From assembly GCF_014651815.1 (NCBI RefSeq), contig NZ_BMXP01000012.1:22730-86729 (forward strand): a stretch of 64,000 nucleotides of DNA, in the 5' to 3' direction. The number at the start of each line of letters is the position of its first letter. Positions within the stretch are counted from its first letter, which is position 1. The position numbers were made by a program, and so were the translations under genes. Under the pieces are notes generated by a model. It worked only from the letters and a program-made list of their open reading frames with translations, was not told where the DNA came from and made no database searches. The stretch is from Alteromonas halophila (GTDB taxonomy: Bacteria > Pseudomonadota > Gammaproteobacteria > Enterobacterales > Alteromonadaceae). This document shows positions 38,185 through 47,133 of this stretch, in pieces.

Positions 38185-39444
38185 TTGAAGTGGTCAACAG
38201 GTAAACGTGCAGGTATCAGAACGGGGGCACTGTGGCTTGTGCTGATGGCACTGGCTAGTCTCAGCGAGGTCGCAGGCGCAGCGAAAATGGTTGATACCAC
38301 GGTAGGCAGAGTGACGGTGGAAAATCAAAGCCAGTCAGTACAACAATCAGCCAGGCGTGAGGCGCTGGCGCAGGTGCTGGTTAAAATGTCGGGCAATCCG
38401 TCGGTGCTTGAAAGCAGCGATGTTACAGCAGCGCTTCGTCGCTCCCAGGCGTATCTTCGTTCCTACCGATTTGAAGACAAGGATCAGGGACTAATCTATG
38501 TTGCAACGTTTGACGAGCAGGCGCTGTCTTCCTTACTGCGCAACGCTGCGCTGCCGGTCTGGGGAAACCGTCGGCCGCAAACACTGTTGTGGCTGGCGGT
38601 AAAGGAAGATAGCGGTAAGCGGTACATCCTGGATGATGCACAGCCTCGGGAATGGGTTGATACCCTGTTTGATACTGCGCAGCGCCGCGGTGTACCCGTT
38701 AGTCTTCCATTGATGGACTTGCAGGATAATCAGACCATCAGTATTTACGATGTCTGGGGTCGATTTGCCGATGCTCTGCGTAATGCATCCGAGCGCTACG
38801 GCACTGACAATATTATTGGTGCGCGGCTGTACCGCAACACGGTGTCGAAGATGCCGGCACTGCCGTCTTTGCAGGATGTCGAGCAGACTGAAGATCAGGA
38901 CGGGCAAGCCGGTGACGGGAACTCACCAGACCCGTCGGACAAAGACAGTCAGCAGACGCCTGCGTCTTCGTTGCCGTTTACCAGCGAAGAATTTACGAGC
39001 CTGAAAGAACGGGCAGCGGCCGGTGAATATGCACTTGACTGGATCTTTGTCAGTAACCAAGGACCAGTAGCCGGCTCACTGTTTGGCGACAACCCGGAAA
39101 TGCTGATGGAAAAACTGATGAACACCTATGCGACCTATCTGGCCTCTCAGTTTGCGATTGTGCCGTCGATGTCTTCGGAGCAAAGTCAGCGGATTGAAAT
39201 ATCGGTTGCCAATCTCGACTCGCTGGAAAAATATGCCCATGCAACCGGCTACCTGTCCAGCCTGAGTGTGGTTGAGTACGTCAGCCTGTCACAGCAGAAT
39301 GGCTCGGTCGCAACGTTTACGCTTCAACTAATTGGTACCGGACAAGACCTGCGCAATACTATTTCCCTTGAATCCCGGCTGCAGCCGGTCGCCGACGCAT
39401 TCGGGCAGCCTCTGCAGGGGTATAACTTTTACTGGAACGAATAG
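38185..39444 (+). CDS. DUF2066 domain-containing exported protein
   Basis: 419 residues with a signal peptide ([19 protein letters not shown]). The DUF2066 features are [20 protein letters not shown] (about residues 55-74), LRSYRF and [12 protein letters not shown] Gln/Asp/Ser-rich linker (about 237-262) separates it from a C-terminal domain that ends [14 protein letters not shown]. Function is unknown, but it is conserved beside hda in marine gammaproteobacteria (established synteny as I recall it). TTG 38185 is the probable start; no ATG or GTG lies nearby in frame before the signal peptide. It ends two bases before hda. Confidence 0.82.
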   Translation: MKWSTGKRAGIRTGALWLVLMALASLSEVAGAAKMVDTTVGRVTVENQSQSVQQSARREALAQVLVKMSGNPSVLESSDVTAALRRSQAYLRSYRFEDKDQGLIYVATFDEQALSSLLRNAALPVWGNRRPQTLLWLAVKEDSGKRYILDDAQPREWVDTLFDTAQRRGVPVSLPLMDLQDNQTISIYDVWGRFADALRNASERYGTDNIIGARLYRNTVSKMPALPSLQDVEQTEDQDGQAGDGNSPDPSDKDSQQTPASSLPFTSEEFTSLKERAAAGEYALDWIFVSNQGPVAGSLFGDNPEMLMEKLMNTYATYLASQFAIVPSMSSEQSQRIEISVANLDSLEKYAHATGYLSSLSVVEYVSLSQQNGSVATFTLQLIGTGQDLRNTISLESRLQPVADAFGQPLQGYNFYWNE

Positions 39445-39446
39445 CG

Positions 39447-40184
39447 ATGCAACTGCCGCTTCCCGTGTCGTTGCCCACGGATGAAACTTTTGACAGTTTT
39501 GTCAGCGGAAACAATGCTGAGCTTGTAACACTGTTACAGGAGATCGCGCAGGCGATGCCAGCATGGAAGAGCGCTACTGCACTAACGTCGCTGAGGCGTT
39601 TGCAACTGCCGGTGATCACGCTGGTGGGCAATGAGGGACGGGGTAAAAGTCATTTGCTGTATGCGCTCTGCCACGAATTATCGGCACGATCTGTGGGGCA
39701 CGTGTATCTGAATATGCATTCGGCGTCCGAATGGGTAGACAGTGTCTTCGAAGGGCTTGAATCGCTGCCGGTCATCTGTCTGGACAACCTGCAGGCGATT
39801 GCGGGCATGCCGCAATGGGAACTGGCACTGTTTGATCTGCTGAATCGCATTAGTGAGCACCGCGCATCTATGGTGGTGTGTACCAGCACCATCGGTCATG
39901 GGCATCCTTCTTTTCAGCTGCCAGATTTAACCTCGCGACTGGCTTGGGGGGTTACCTACCAGGTGCTGGGCCTTGATGACGAGCAGCGAAAAGCGGTGAT
40001 TCGACTGCGTGCGGCGCAGCGAGGCCTTAAATTTTCCGAACAGGCCGTGCAGTTTTTGCTTAATCACAGTGACCGTGACCTGCCAAGTCTTATGGCGTTG
40101 CTGGACCGACTCGATACACGTTCCCTGCAGGAGCAGAAAAAACTCTCGGTAGGCATGGTAAAACGCGAGCTTGATATTGCCTGA
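39447..40184 (+). CDS. hda: DnaA regulatory inactivator Hda
   Basis: 245 residues of the DnaA-like AAA+ family. The N-terminal QLPLPVSL is the beta-clamp binding motif that Hda needs. Walker A is GNEGRGKSHLL (about residues 57-67), Walker B is VICLDNLQAI, and the sensor/arginine-finger region is LTSRLAWGV. With the loaded clamp it stimulates ATP hydrolysis by DnaA and so limits replication re-initiation. It is the second gene of an operon with the DUF2066 gene. Confidence 0.93.
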   Translation: MQLPLPVSLPTDETFDSFVSGNNAELVTLLQEIAQAMPAWKSATALTSLRRLQLPVITLVGNEGRGKSHLLYALCHELSARSVGHVYLNMHSASEWVDSVFEGLESLPVICLDNLQAIAGMPQWELALFDLLNRISEHRASMVVCTSTIGHGHPSFQLPDLTSRLAWGVTYQVLGLDDEQRKAVIRLRAAQRGLKFSEQAVQFLLNHSDRDLPSLMALLDRLDTRSLQEQKKLSVGMVKRELDIA

Positions 40185-40241
40185 GTACGTTGCAGTACGC
40201 CGAGGTACCCGACACCGAAACCGGTGCCGGAGAGATGTATG

Positions 40242-42197
40242 TTACTGACGCGCTGCACCGCGATGCAGGTGCGTCGATTTTTCACGGTTTACCGTATCGA
40301 GCATATCCTGCTTTTGCTGCTCTGACAGTCTGATGCGGGGAGTGTCAGGATTTTCATCGCTTGGCAAAGTCACCGTATCGAACCAGGGCGCACCAACCGG
40401 CAATAGCTGAGCTTCCGGAAATTGTGCCAGCGCAGCATCAACATTCAGCGCCGGTAACACACTGCCAACGACAAAGTCTGCCCGCGACGCCACATCAGGG
40501 CGCGCAATACGGTTCCTGTGCCCATAGCTGATTAGAAATTCACCAGACTCAATGGTATCAACAGTAAAGGTGCCTTCGTCTGCTGAGGCGCCAAGCCTGT
40601 GCAGCATCATAAAGCGCTCGAACAGCATGGCGAAATCCTCGCGTTCAGTGGAGTAGGAATAATAATCCACGGCAGAGTCCTGTTCGAACCAGTTGCCAAC
40701 CATCTCCGCCGTATAGGTACGTTCATCGCTGTTGGCTGATTCACCCCGGTAACGCACATCCGCCAGCTGATGAAGCTGGACCGATGTTAACGGGTCGCGA
40801 TCGGTGAGTACCCCTGAGTTGATTTCGCCGTTTCTGGCGTTGAAGGTGGATAAAGGCGATGCGCTGTCAGAGAGCCCCGCCCAGGTGGTGTGGTCAAAGT
40901 AGTCATTGGCATGCGCCAGTTCGTGATAGAGCACACGGGTCAGGCCAGCGCCCACATCATCCAGACTTCTGGACTGACGGTCATATACCGATGGTGTAGG
41001 GCGGGGGAAGTAATATGCGCCATCTCTGACATACCGGTAGGTGCTCTCGAATTGCAGCGCATTGCCAAAGTCAGCGCGGTAGTCAGGCGCATTATCCAGC
41101 GTATCGCGCTGTTGGGGAGTGCGCCAGAAGTAGGCGGCATCCAGATAGATGGTTGCAGTCATGGCAGTGTAATAAGAGGGTCTCACGTCATGCGCTATGA
41201 CCACAGCGGTATTGGCGCGCAACAACCTGATAATATCGTCACCTGCCGGGCTGGTTTCCAGGTACTCACGAAACGTGTCTGCTATCCACGGGTGGGATAC
41301 CAGTGTACGATCAAGCACATCGTCAATATCGGGTGTTTCGGTCTGGGTGCCAAGCAGCGGCAGGTTACCAAACTGGCAACTCTCAATCCGGGTATTGGAA
41401 TACACACAATCCTGAAGCACATCGGCATACGGACTGTCTGAGTTTGCAACCAGCATACGCGTGGTCACGGTTTCCGGGATGCCGTCACTGTTTAAATCAC
41501 TGGCGGCGGAGGCGCCCTCAGTCGTGTAGGGCGCATTATTCACCATTACCAGCGCATCATCGCTGGCCGTTGAGCCATCGGTGAATGTGACGGTGGCACG
41601 AAATACCACCAGCTGGTCGCGATCAACATTGGGCGCCTGAAAATAAACATTATTTCGGGGCGGTGTTTCATCATCCACGCGGTTAGTGACCGTTGGTCCC
41701 TCAACCTGTGTCCAGGAGATATCGGTAACGTCGCTGCCGTCCGGGGCAGACGTAAACGCGCGCAGTGAGACGCGTCCCAGTTCGGTGGCTTCACGGCCAA
41801 GGCGCACGTTTACTGCAGGGGCTGGCCCCTCTGTTACGGTAAGGATGATATCACGCTCAAGCTGCTCACCTGTATGGGTGGTTGCGGTGACGGTTATCGG
41901 GTAGTCCCCGGCTGCCGGAGCATCAAAGCCGATAACCTGCGTGTGGCCGGCTAAAAAACGAATGGCCTCGCTGTCACTCTGCCAGCGAATTTGGTCAAGC
42001 GCTGAGCCGGTGTCGGTTGCCACAGCAAACTCAACCGACTGTCCGACGACAGCAGACATGTCACCGAATACAACCAGTTCGGTGGGATCCTCATCAGGGG
42101 GAATACTGACATTGTCCTGATCGGCATTATCGCTGCCGCCGCCTCCACAGGCAGTCAGTAACAAAGCGACGGGTACTGCGCTTAACCATTTGTTCAT
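40242..42197 (-). CDS. Lipoprotein with putative zinc-metalloprotease motif
   Basis: 651 residues. Lipobox LLTACGGGG (Cys about residue 17) and an acidic linker precede PKD/cadherin-like beta domains (about residues 45-235). The C-terminal half contains HELAHANDYFDH (His425, Glu426, His429), an HExxH zinc motif with an Asp or His as possible third ligand 3-7 residues later. No metzincin Gly is present and no known peptidase family is recognised. It is probably a surface-exposed lipoprotein. It starts 3 bases downstream of the DUF2069 gene's stop on the same strand, so it is the last gene of the arsC-wrbA-DUF2069 operon. Confidence 0.7.
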   Translation of the reverse strand: MNKWLSAVPVALLLTACGGGGSDNADQDNVSIPPDEDPTELVVFGDMSAVVGQSVEFAVATDTGSALDQIRWQSDSEAIRFLAGHTQVIGFDAPAAGDYPITVTATTHTGEQLERDIILTVTEGPAPAVNVRLGREATELGRVSLRAFTSAPDGSDVTDISWTQVEGPTVTNRVDDETPPRNNVYFQAPNVDRDQLVVFRATVTFTDGSTASDDALVMVNNAPYTTEGASAASDLNSDGIPETVTTRMLVANSDSPYADVLQDCVYSNTRIESCQFGNLPLLGTQTETPDIDDVLDRTLVSHPWIADTFREYLETSPAGDDIIRLLRANTAVVIAHDVRPSYYTAMTATIYLDAAYFWRTPQQRDTLDNAPDYRADFGNALQFESTYRYVRDGAYYFPRPTPSVYDRQSRSLDDVGAGLTRVLYHELAHANDYFDHTTWAGLSDSASPLSTFNARNGEINSGVLTDRDPLTSVQLHQLADVRYRGESANSDERTYTAEMVGNWFEQDSAVDYYSYSTEREDFAMLFERFMMLHRLGASADEGTFTVDTIESGEFLISYGHRNRIARPDVASRADFVVGSVLPALNVDAALAQFPEAQLLPVGAPWFDTVTLPSDENPDTPRIRLSEQQKQDMLDTVNREKSTHLHRGAARQ

Positions 42198-42200
42198 ACA

Positions 42201-42617
42201 TCACCTCTTTTCGAATCTCTCCCGTTCTTCCTGCATGACGGTCTTCAGCTTCTTAAGTCCGGTGCCAAGTTCCCGGCCACGCTTACGGGCGTACACACTG
42301 CAGCCACAAAACATCAGACTTGCGAGTACCAGCTCGACAAGTGCAAACCCGCGTTCAACAGGCACGGCGTAAGCTACAGTGATCCCATGAATGATATACA
42401 GTAAGATGACGAAATTAGCCCACGCATGCGTGTAAGGCTTACCCCTGACAATGCCCGGTAAAGGTAATAATAATGGCAGCACATACATAACGAAAATAAA
42501 CAGAGATGAATAGTCAGACTGCGCTGTCAGAAAAAAATGCCAGACAATGACCCAAACCAGCAGGGCAATATGACTGCCAAGGGCCAGGAAGCGGTAAAAG
42601 CTAGTGTCACTGCTCAT
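42201..42617 (-). CDS. DUF2069 family membrane protein
   Basis: 138 residues with about four membrane helices (ALLVWVIVWHFFLTA; LFIFVMYVLPLLLPLPGIV; FVILLYIIHGITVAYAV; LVELVLASLMFCGCSVYA) and a basic C-terminal tail. The FFLTA and PLPGIVRGKPYTHAW patterns are typical of DUF2069. ATG 42617 is chosen because GGAG lies 6 bases before it; another ATG four codons upstream overlaps the gap after wrbA. The family is habitually found after wrbA, as here. Confidence 0.85.
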   Translation of the reverse strand: MSSDTSFYRFLALGSHIALLVWVIVWHFFLTAQSDYSSLFIFVMYVLPLLLPLPGIVRGKPYTHAWANFVILLYIIHGITVAYAVPVERGFALVELVLASLMFCGCSVYARKRGRELGTGLKKLKTVMQEERERFEKR

Positions 42618-42630
42618 TGTTTTCTCCATG

Positions 42631-43224
42631 TTAAGACGTAGGGTTGCAAAGTGCTTTGGCCAGCAATGCCAGGCGTTTTCCCTGGGCTACACACAACTGA
42701 CGCTCTTCATCGCTAAGCTGGTTCCTGCCATCGCTGGCGACATGTGACACCCCATAGGGTGTACCGCCGGTACGGGTAGAATGCAAAGAAGGCTCGGAGT
42801 AGGGCAGGCCACAACATACCATGCCATGATGCAGCAACGGCAACATCATGGTTAGCAAGGTCGACTCCTGACCACCATGCATGCTGGATGTGGAGGTAAA
42901 GACACAGGCAGGCTTATTGATGAGTGCGCCTTTTAACCAGGTGTCACTGGTTGAGTCCAGAAAGTGCTTGAGCGGTGCCGCCATGTTACCAAACCGTGTG
43001 GGGCTGCCCAGTGCCAGTGCACTGCAGTGATTGATGTCATGTTGAGTAATGAACGGTGCACCATGACTATCTTGCCCGGGGTTGGCCTGTCCTTCCTGTG
43101 TCAGCGCCGGTACGGTTCGCAAACACGCTTCTGTGCCGGTGCTTTCCACACCGGTGGCAATGGCCTGGGCGAGTTTTTTGGTTGACCCGTGGCGACTGTA
43201 ATACAAAATTAAAACGGGCAGCAT
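42631..43224 (-). CDS. wrbA: NAD(P)H:quinone oxidoreductase, WrbA family
   Basis: 197 residues of flavodoxin fold. The FMN loop is YYSRHGSTKKLA (about residues 8-19), then LGSPTRFGNMAAPLKHFLD (about 72-90) and FTSTSSMHGGQEST (about 108-121). It reduces quinones by two electrons. Its ATG overlaps the arsC stop (TAATG). Confidence 0.92.
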   Translation of the reverse strand: MLPVLILYYSRHGSTKKLAQAIATGVESTGTEACLRTVPALTQEGQANPGQDSHGAPFITQHDINHCSALALGSPTRFGNMAAPLKHFLDSTSDTWLKGALINKPACVFTSTSSMHGGQESTLLTMMLPLLHHGMVCCGLPYSEPSLHSTRTGGTPYGVSHVASDGRNQLSDEERQLCVAQGKRLALLAKALCNPTS

Positions 43225-43577
43225 TAAAGAATATCCAGAACCTGTTGCGGTGGTCGGCCAATCGCAGCTTTCCCCTTATGAATGACGACAGGTCTTTCCA
43301 TAAGTTTAGGCGTTGTGGCCATTGCACTGAAGCGGGCATCATCGCTTACGCCGTCTTCATGCAGGCCAGCTTCTTTGTATTCTTTTTCCTTGGTACGCAT
43401 CATTTTATCAACAGAATCGAGGTTAAGCATGCGGAACAACTCGCGTAATTCACTCTCGTCCAACGGAGATTTCAGGTATTCTCTGGTCTCAAACGCGATG
43501 CCATGCTCTTCGAGCAGCTTTAACGTTTCACGGCTTTTAGAACAACGGGGATTGTGAAGTAGCGTTACACTGGACAT
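43224..43577 (-). CDS. arsC: ArsC-family glutaredoxin-dependent reductase (YfgD type)
   Basis: 117 residues. The catalytic Cys12 lies in LLHNPRCSKSRETL, with RPVVIHKGKAAIGRPP near the C-terminus, as in ArsC/YfgD. It may reduce arsenate via glutaredoxin; the hda-linked YfgD version has not been shown to be an arsenate resistance gene, and no ars operon is here. First gene of a four-gene operon (arsC, wrbA, DUF2069, HELAH lipoprotein). Confidence 0.88.
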   Translation of the reverse strand: MSSVTLLHNPRCSKSRETLKLLEEHGIAFETREYLKSPLDESELRELFRMLNLDSVDKMMRTKEKEYKEAGLHEDGVSDDARFSAMATTPKLMERPVVIHKGKAAIGRPPQQVLDIL

Positions 43578-43788
43578 TTACGTTTACCTTTGCTGTTATT
43601 TGATTCGAAAAAATTAATACACCCTATGTCGCATCAGGTTAAGAGTGCCTGATTCAGGAGAGTGTGCCGACGGTGTCTGACGAAAAGCGAAAAGTGTGCG
43701 ATTGGCTTAATCCGGTTGCACATCATGCGTCTCACCGCCGCAGGCCCATACCTGTGCGATGTTGAAGTTTATCAGGAAGGAGTAGAAT

Positions 43789-44325
43789 GTGCAGCCTGAC
43801 AACGTAAGTGGGCGTTGCGTATCGCCAGTCAGCAGGCAGCGGGGATGGATAAAACCTGTACTGGCCTCGATGTTAGCCGTAGCTGCCATGGTAGTTGGCG
43901 TGCTGACCTACCAGCAAACTCAGCCGGATTTTGAAACCCTTTCCGGTGAATCATACCGCTGGGAAGAGTTTAAAGGGCAGTGGCTTGTGGTTAACTATTT
44001 TGCGGAATGGTGTGCTCCCTGTCTGCGGGAGATGCCTGAACTGAATGCTTTAGCAGCGGATATGCCGGAAAACAGCCGGGTGTTTACGCTGAATTACGAT
44101 TTAAAAGGGCGTGAGGCTCTGCGTAAAATGGCCAGTGACTACAACATTGAGGTCGCTATGATCGTGGCTGAAAAAAATACTCCGCTACCGGTTCCGCGTC
44201 CTTCATACCTGCCAGCGACCTACATCGTTGGACCAGACGGTGACATACGTAAAACCATGATGGGCGAGGTCACCGAAGCTGGAATAAGAGACGCGCTGGG
44301 CAAATTGCAATCACAGTCGCTTTAA
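43789..44325 (+). CDS. TlpA-like membrane-anchored thioredoxin
   Basis: 178 residues. A single N-terminal hydrophobic helix (ASMLAVAAMVVGVLTY) anchors a thioredoxin domain in the periplasm. The active site is FAEWCAPCLREMP (about residues 72-84); the cis-Pro lies near YLPATYIVGPDG. It probably reduces periplasmic disulfides or feeds cytochrome c maturation. GTG 43789 has GGAG 6 bases before it. The end overlaps the facing bepA gene by 15 bases. Confidence 0.83.
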   Translation: MQPDNVSGRCVSPVSRQRGWIKPVLASMLAVAAMVVGVLTYQQTQPDFETLSGESYRWEEFKGQWLVVNYFAEWCAPCLREMPELNALAADMPENSRVFTLNYDLKGREALRKMASDYNIEVAMIVAEKNTPLPVPRPSYLPATYIVGPDGDIRKTMMGEVTEAGIRDALGKLQSQSL

Positions 44326-45777
44326 GCGCTCTTGCTGGTCGCGAAACTGCTTTATACGGGCGCGGATGCGCTGTTTGGTCAGATGATTGTCTCCGGCAAA
44401 AGTGTATGCGAACTGTAGCTCATCTACCGCCCGTGAATAGGCACCATATAACGCATAGACCTCAGCTTTGTTCTGGTGCATATCCAGAAACTGGTTGGAC
44501 TCACGGTAGGCGTCTGCCAGCATTTCGTAAGCAATCTGATATTCATCATTCACCAGCAAGAAGTCCTTGAGAATCGCTACTGCCTCGTCGAATCGCTCTG
44601 CTGCAATCATTGCATTGGCCTGATTCAATGCCAGCACCACATTACGTGGTGTGTTTTGCAGGTGCGGCGCAAGCCGTTCGATGGCTTCAGCAGGTTTGTC
44701 CAGGGCAATAGAAATATCGGTCGCTGCGTCAAGGTAAAACAGATTATCCGGATCGTCTTTTAGCAGGGAGCCAAAGATGATTTCAGCGGCTTTATCATAG
44801 TTTTCGTTACGCATATGCGCCAGCGCCAGTCCGTACTGGGCACCGCGCTTAATGGTGTAGTCACCTGACTCTATCTGTGCAGTAAAGTGCTCCAGTGCAT
44901 ACCCTGCATCAAACGCGTAGCGTGCTTTGATCCGGGCCTTGGCCAGATGAAATGCCAGGCTGGGTGGTGTATAGCGTTTAGGGTAATCCGCGGCCCGGGA
45001 ACGCGCATCCGCCACCCGGCTTTCGGTTAGGGGGTGGGTAAGCAATCGTGCTGGCGGGCGCGAATACATGCGATATTCTTCTGCCATTGTCGAAAAGAAC
45101 GTCGCAGCCGCATAGGGATCATAGCCTGCACGAGCCAGCATCGCTATACCTATACGGTCCGCTTCCTGCTCGTTAGAGCGCGTATAATCAATTTGCATCT
45201 GAGCTGATGCAGCCTGACCGGCCTGCATGGCGGCCATGCCAGCCTGTGGATTCGCAATGGCAACCAGTAAACCGCCTATCATGGATGCGATAGCCAGCGG
45301 TGTCGAGCGCTGCTGGGCCTGCATACTACGCGCTATGTGCCGCTGCGTAACATGTGAGATTTCGTGCGCCAGTACCGAAGCCAGTTCGCTTTCATTTTCG
45401 GCCCGCCGGATTAACCCGGTGTGAACACCAATATGGCCGCCAAAAAAAGCAAAGGCGTTGATGGCGTCGTTATTTACCCAGAAAAAGCTGAACGGAAATT
45501 TTGCACCTTCAGCATGGGCGACCAGACGATTTCCAAGATCCTGTAAGTACTCGTCCAGCACGGGATCCCGGACAATCGGTGTCTGGCCCCGCATCTGACG
45601 CATCACAGCATCACCAACCAGGATTTCTTTATCCAGTGGCATTGCATCTGACGCGACTACTCCAATTTCAGGCAGTGCATTTTTATTTTTAATCACGCTG
45701 TCCTGCGCAACCACTGACAGGCTGGCAGCACATAAAAATAAGAGTGCACTGACACCGTGTTTCAACCTGATAACCAT
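44311..45777 (-). CDS. bepA: Periplasmic M48 metalloprotease/chaperone with TPR repeats (BepA)
   Basis: 488 residues: signal peptide (ALLFLCAASLSVVAQ), an M48 catalytic domain with the zinc motif LAHEISHVTQRH (about residues 137-148) and third-ligand SNEQEADRIG (about 200), and C-terminal TPR-like repeats from about residue 310. BepA assists LptD and BAM assembly and degrades stalled outer membrane proteins. Its place next to perM and arsC/hda matches the E. coli order. Confidence 0.9.
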   Translation of the reverse strand: MVIRLKHGVSALLFLCAASLSVVAQDSVIKNKNALPEIGVVASDAMPLDKEILVGDAVMRQMRGQTPIVRDPVLDEYLQDLGNRLVAHAEGAKFPFSFFWVNNDAINAFAFFGGHIGVHTGLIRRAENESELASVLAHEISHVTQRHIARSMQAQQRSTPLAIASMIGGLLVAIANPQAGMAAMQAGQAASAQMQIDYTRSNEQEADRIGIAMLARAGYDPYAAATFFSTMAEEYRMYSRPPARLLTHPLTESRVADARSRAADYPKRYTPPSLAFHLAKARIKARYAFDAGYALEHFTAQIESGDYTIKRGAQYGLALAHMRNENYDKAAEIIFGSLLKDDPDNLFYLDAATDISIALDKPAEAIERLAPHLQNTPRNVVLALNQANAMIAAERFDEAVAILKDFLLVNDEYQIAYEMLADAYRESNQFLDMHQNKAEVYALYGAYSRAVDELQFAYTFAGDNHLTKQRIRARIKQFRDQQERLKRL

Positions 45778-46004
45778 TCCTCTGACTTTACCACCTGGCT
45801 TACTGCATTACGGCATTAGAGTGAAAAAGCATCATGAGAGTTTCCACTTTTATCCCAAATTTTTTGCATTGTGCCGCAGCAGGGGCGCTATTGCTACCGT
45901 TTAACTCTGCAGGTGTACGGTAATCGTTGCTGATTGTTGCGGTAGTTCGCGGTTTTACCTATGATGCATATCCGATTTTTCATCGCCTTCACAGGATAGA
46001 CGCT

Positions 46005-47081
46005 ATGTTCAGCGTGTTTGGTCAATGGTACCGACGCAAGTTTTCTGACCCTGATGCAGCCATGCTGCTGATTCTTATTCTCCTGACCACCGCCGTTCTG
46101 CTGTTGTGGGGCCAACTGATCATGCCCGTTCTGGTCGCTGCCGTTGTTGCCTACCTGCTCGACTGGCCGGTAAATAAACTAACCCGGGCTGGCGTTGGAC
46201 GCGGACTGGCCTGTTCCATTGTTATGGTGGCGTTTATTACGCTGGTAGTGCTTACCCTGATTGGCCTGATACCGGTAATATCCAAGCAAAGTATCAACCT
46301 TATTCAGGAAACGCCGCTTATCTGGCAAAAAGCGCAGGACTGGATCCTGACATTACCTGACAAATACCCCAACTACGTACAGGTATACCAAATCCATCAG
46401 ATGATGGAAGGGCTGAACGAACGCCTGGTTGAGTTTGGTGAGACACTGATTTCAGTATCATTAGGCAATATTGCGAATTTTGCGGCGCTGCTGGTCTACG
46501 TGATCCTGGTGCCGTTGATGGTGTTCTTTATGCTCAAGGATAAGTTGTTCTTTCTGGAGAACATTTCGCGTGTGCTGCCGAAAGAGCGCAGGCTGATCTC
46601 TCAGGTCGGCCACGAGATGAATTCGCAGATTGCCAATTATATTCGCGGTAAAGTTATCGAAATCATAATTGTGGGTGCCGTTTCGTGCATAACTTTTGTG
46701 TTGATGGATTTGCGTTACGCCATGCTGCTTGGTGTGCTGGTTGGACTGTCGGTACTGATCCCATATATTGGCGCGGCTGTTGTGACCATCCCTGTGGCGG
46801 TGGTGGCGATGTTCCAGTGGGGGATATCTCCGCAATTCTGGTATCTGATTCTGGCTTACGGGATTATTCAGGCGCTTGATGGGAATCTCCTGGTGCCATT
46901 ACTGTTTTCTGAAGCCGTTAGCCTTCACCCGTTATATATCATCATTGCGGTACTGGTATTTGGTGGTTTGTGGGGATTCTGGGGGGTATTTTTTGCTATC
47001 CCGCTGGCTACGCTGGTTAAAGCGGTTATCACGGCCTGGTCAGGTAATCCGGATCCCGTACCAGAGCAGATAGCAGACTGA
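46005..47081 (+). CDS. perM: AI-2E family transporter / PerM-like permease
   Basis: About 358 residues with around eight membrane helices, beginning LLILILLTTAVLLLWG, and the family motifs LVYVILVPLMVFFMLKDK (about residues 158-175), YIRGKVIEIIIVG and LVPLLFSEAVSLHP. Substrate is unknown. ATG 46005 is preferred over an upstream frame extension because AGGA precedes it and the family starts close to the first helix. Divergent from bepA as in E. coli. Confidence 0.87.
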   Translation: MFSVFGQWYRRKFSDPDAAMLLILILLTTAVLLLWGQLIMPVLVAAVVAYLLDWPVNKLTRAGVGRGLACSIVMVAFITLVVLTLIGLIPVISKQSINLIQETPLIWQKAQDWILTLPDKYPNYVQVYQIHQMMEGLNERLVEFGETLISVSLGNIANFAALLVYVILVPLMVFFMLKDKLFFLENISRVLPKERRLISQVGHEMNSQIANYIRGKVIEIIIVGAVSCITFVLMDLRYAMLLGVLVGLSVLIPYIGAAVVTIPVAVVAMFQWGISPQFWYLILAYGIIQALDGNLLVPLLFSEAVSLHPLYIIIAVLVFGGLWGFWGVFFAIPLATLVKAVITAWSGNPDPVPEQIAD

Positions 47082-47133
47082 TTTGTGCTGCGCTCTGTTG
47101 TCGGCCATTGATGAACATCAGTGGCTGACAGCA

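Noticed and set aside
37862..38197. N-terminal extension of purM by 112 residues
   Set aside because: The extension has no family match, covers the divergent promoter region, and the GTG at 37861 gives the standard PurM length.
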